In this document: positions 5,522-5,583 of the stretch, piece after piece
Position numbering within the stretch: the first letter of the stretch is position 1
Layout: each line of letters begins with the position of its first letter
Source of the DNA: an uncultured Collinsella sp.
GTDB lineage: Bacteria > Actinomycetota > Coriobacteriia > Coriobacteriales > Coriobacteriaceae
Length of the DNA stretch: 5,583 nucleotides
Direction: 5' to 3'
Assembly: GCA_958427895.1 (NCBI GenBank)
Contig: CAUADW010000093.1
Location: forward strand, 1 to 5,583
The notes under the pieces: generated by a model
What the model saw: only the letters and a program-made list of their open reading frames with translations
Database searches by the model: none
What the model was told of the DNA's origin: nothing
Made by a program: the position numbers and the translations under genes

Positions 5522-5568
5522 TGGGGCGGGGTGGGGGAAGGGGTGGGGAAAGGTGTTGAAAAATGGGG
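5522..5568 (+). promoter_or_regulatory. MraZ-box-like TGGGN repeat cluster
   Basis: TGGGG starts at 5522, 5532, 5544 and 5564, with a degenerate TGTTG at 5554. Four of the five copies are on an exact 10-bp repeat with 5-base gaps; the 5532-5544 step is 12. MraZ binds such TGGGN repeats upstream of its own gene to repress the dcw cluster, and actinobacterial mraZ promoters carry similar GTGGGG runs. This suggests mraZ begins just beyond the window. Confidence 0.6.
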
Positions 5569-5583
5569 CGGTTCCCCATATTA
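5556..5583 (+). promoter_or_regulatory. Rightward promoter at the window edge
   Basis: TTGAAA (5556-5561) is a strong -35. After a 17-bp spacer the window ends in TATTA (5579-5583), the first five bases of a likely -10. The -35 overlaps the degenerate MraZ repeat, and the last TGGGG falls in the spacer, so bound MraZ would block polymerase. The spacer also contains the dyad ATGGGG-CGGTT-CCCCAT (5563-5579). Confidence 0.6.

Larger units (their letters stand above)
5294..5583. other. Gene-free regulatory region before an off-window gene
   Basis: No plausible coding frame with a start and ribosome site is seen on either strand here. The stretch instead holds a series of possible regulator sites, listed separately, and ends inside a promoter directed rightwards. 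The sequence is strongly G-biased on the + strand at 5331-5350 and 5514-5570. Confidence 0.7.

Noticed and set aside
1..5583. CRISPR array, tRNA, rRNA, phage or insertion sequence
   Set aside because: No regularly spaced repeat series, cloverleaf or transposase was seen. The only recombinase is a housekeeping Xer protein in a conserved setting.

Overview
The window is ordinary chromosomal sequence from a GC-rich Gram-positive bacterium. The protein sequences and the pyrG-xerD order, followed by what looks like the control region of a cell-division/murein (dcw) cluster, suggest a Coriobacteriia actinobacterium of the Collinsella type. That assignment is inferred from general familiarity, not from a search. 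All four real genes are on the + strand. The long minus-strand open frames are GC-driven shadows of these genes.

Layout. Positions 1-42 hold the intrinsic terminator of a gene that ends upstream. Positions 43-336 are non-coding and contain a long perfect inverted repeat (161-229) and a consensus -10 box (292-297). A DUF1846/UPF0371 protein of unknown function follows (337-1818) and ends in its own terminator. A leader of about 190 bases with small repeats and a hairpin precedes a small winged-helix regulator (2068-2406), which is closed by a GNRA-loop terminator. pyrG (CTP synthase, 2585-4246) has its own promoter and a short leader with a hairpin. xerD (tyrosine recombinase, 4249-5190) starts on GTG two bases after the pyrG stop, so the two form one translationally coupled unit. 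A 20-bp perfect stem-loop with a T run (5226-5293) ends that unit.

The most interesting part is the non-coding tail, 5294-5583. Within about 130 bases it carries a near-consensus NrdR-type box (5456-5471), a LexA/SOS-type box one base off consensus (5475-5488), and TGGGN repeats on mostly 10-bp spacing typical of MraZ operators (5522-5568). The repeats also form a five-run G-quadruplex motif. They overlap a good promoter (TTGAAA, 17 bp, TATTA at the window edge). The gene this drives lies just outside the window; mraZ at the head of the dcw cluster is the best guess. If these sites are real, one promoter region would integrate dNTP status, DNA damage and MraZ feedback on division genes.

Functionally, pyrG supplies CTP for nucleic acid and envelope precursors, and xerD resolves chromosome dimers at division. 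They sit next to probable division-gene control sequences, which is a coherent growth and division neighbourhood. No phage, insertion sequence, CRISPR array, tRNA or rRNA gene was seen.
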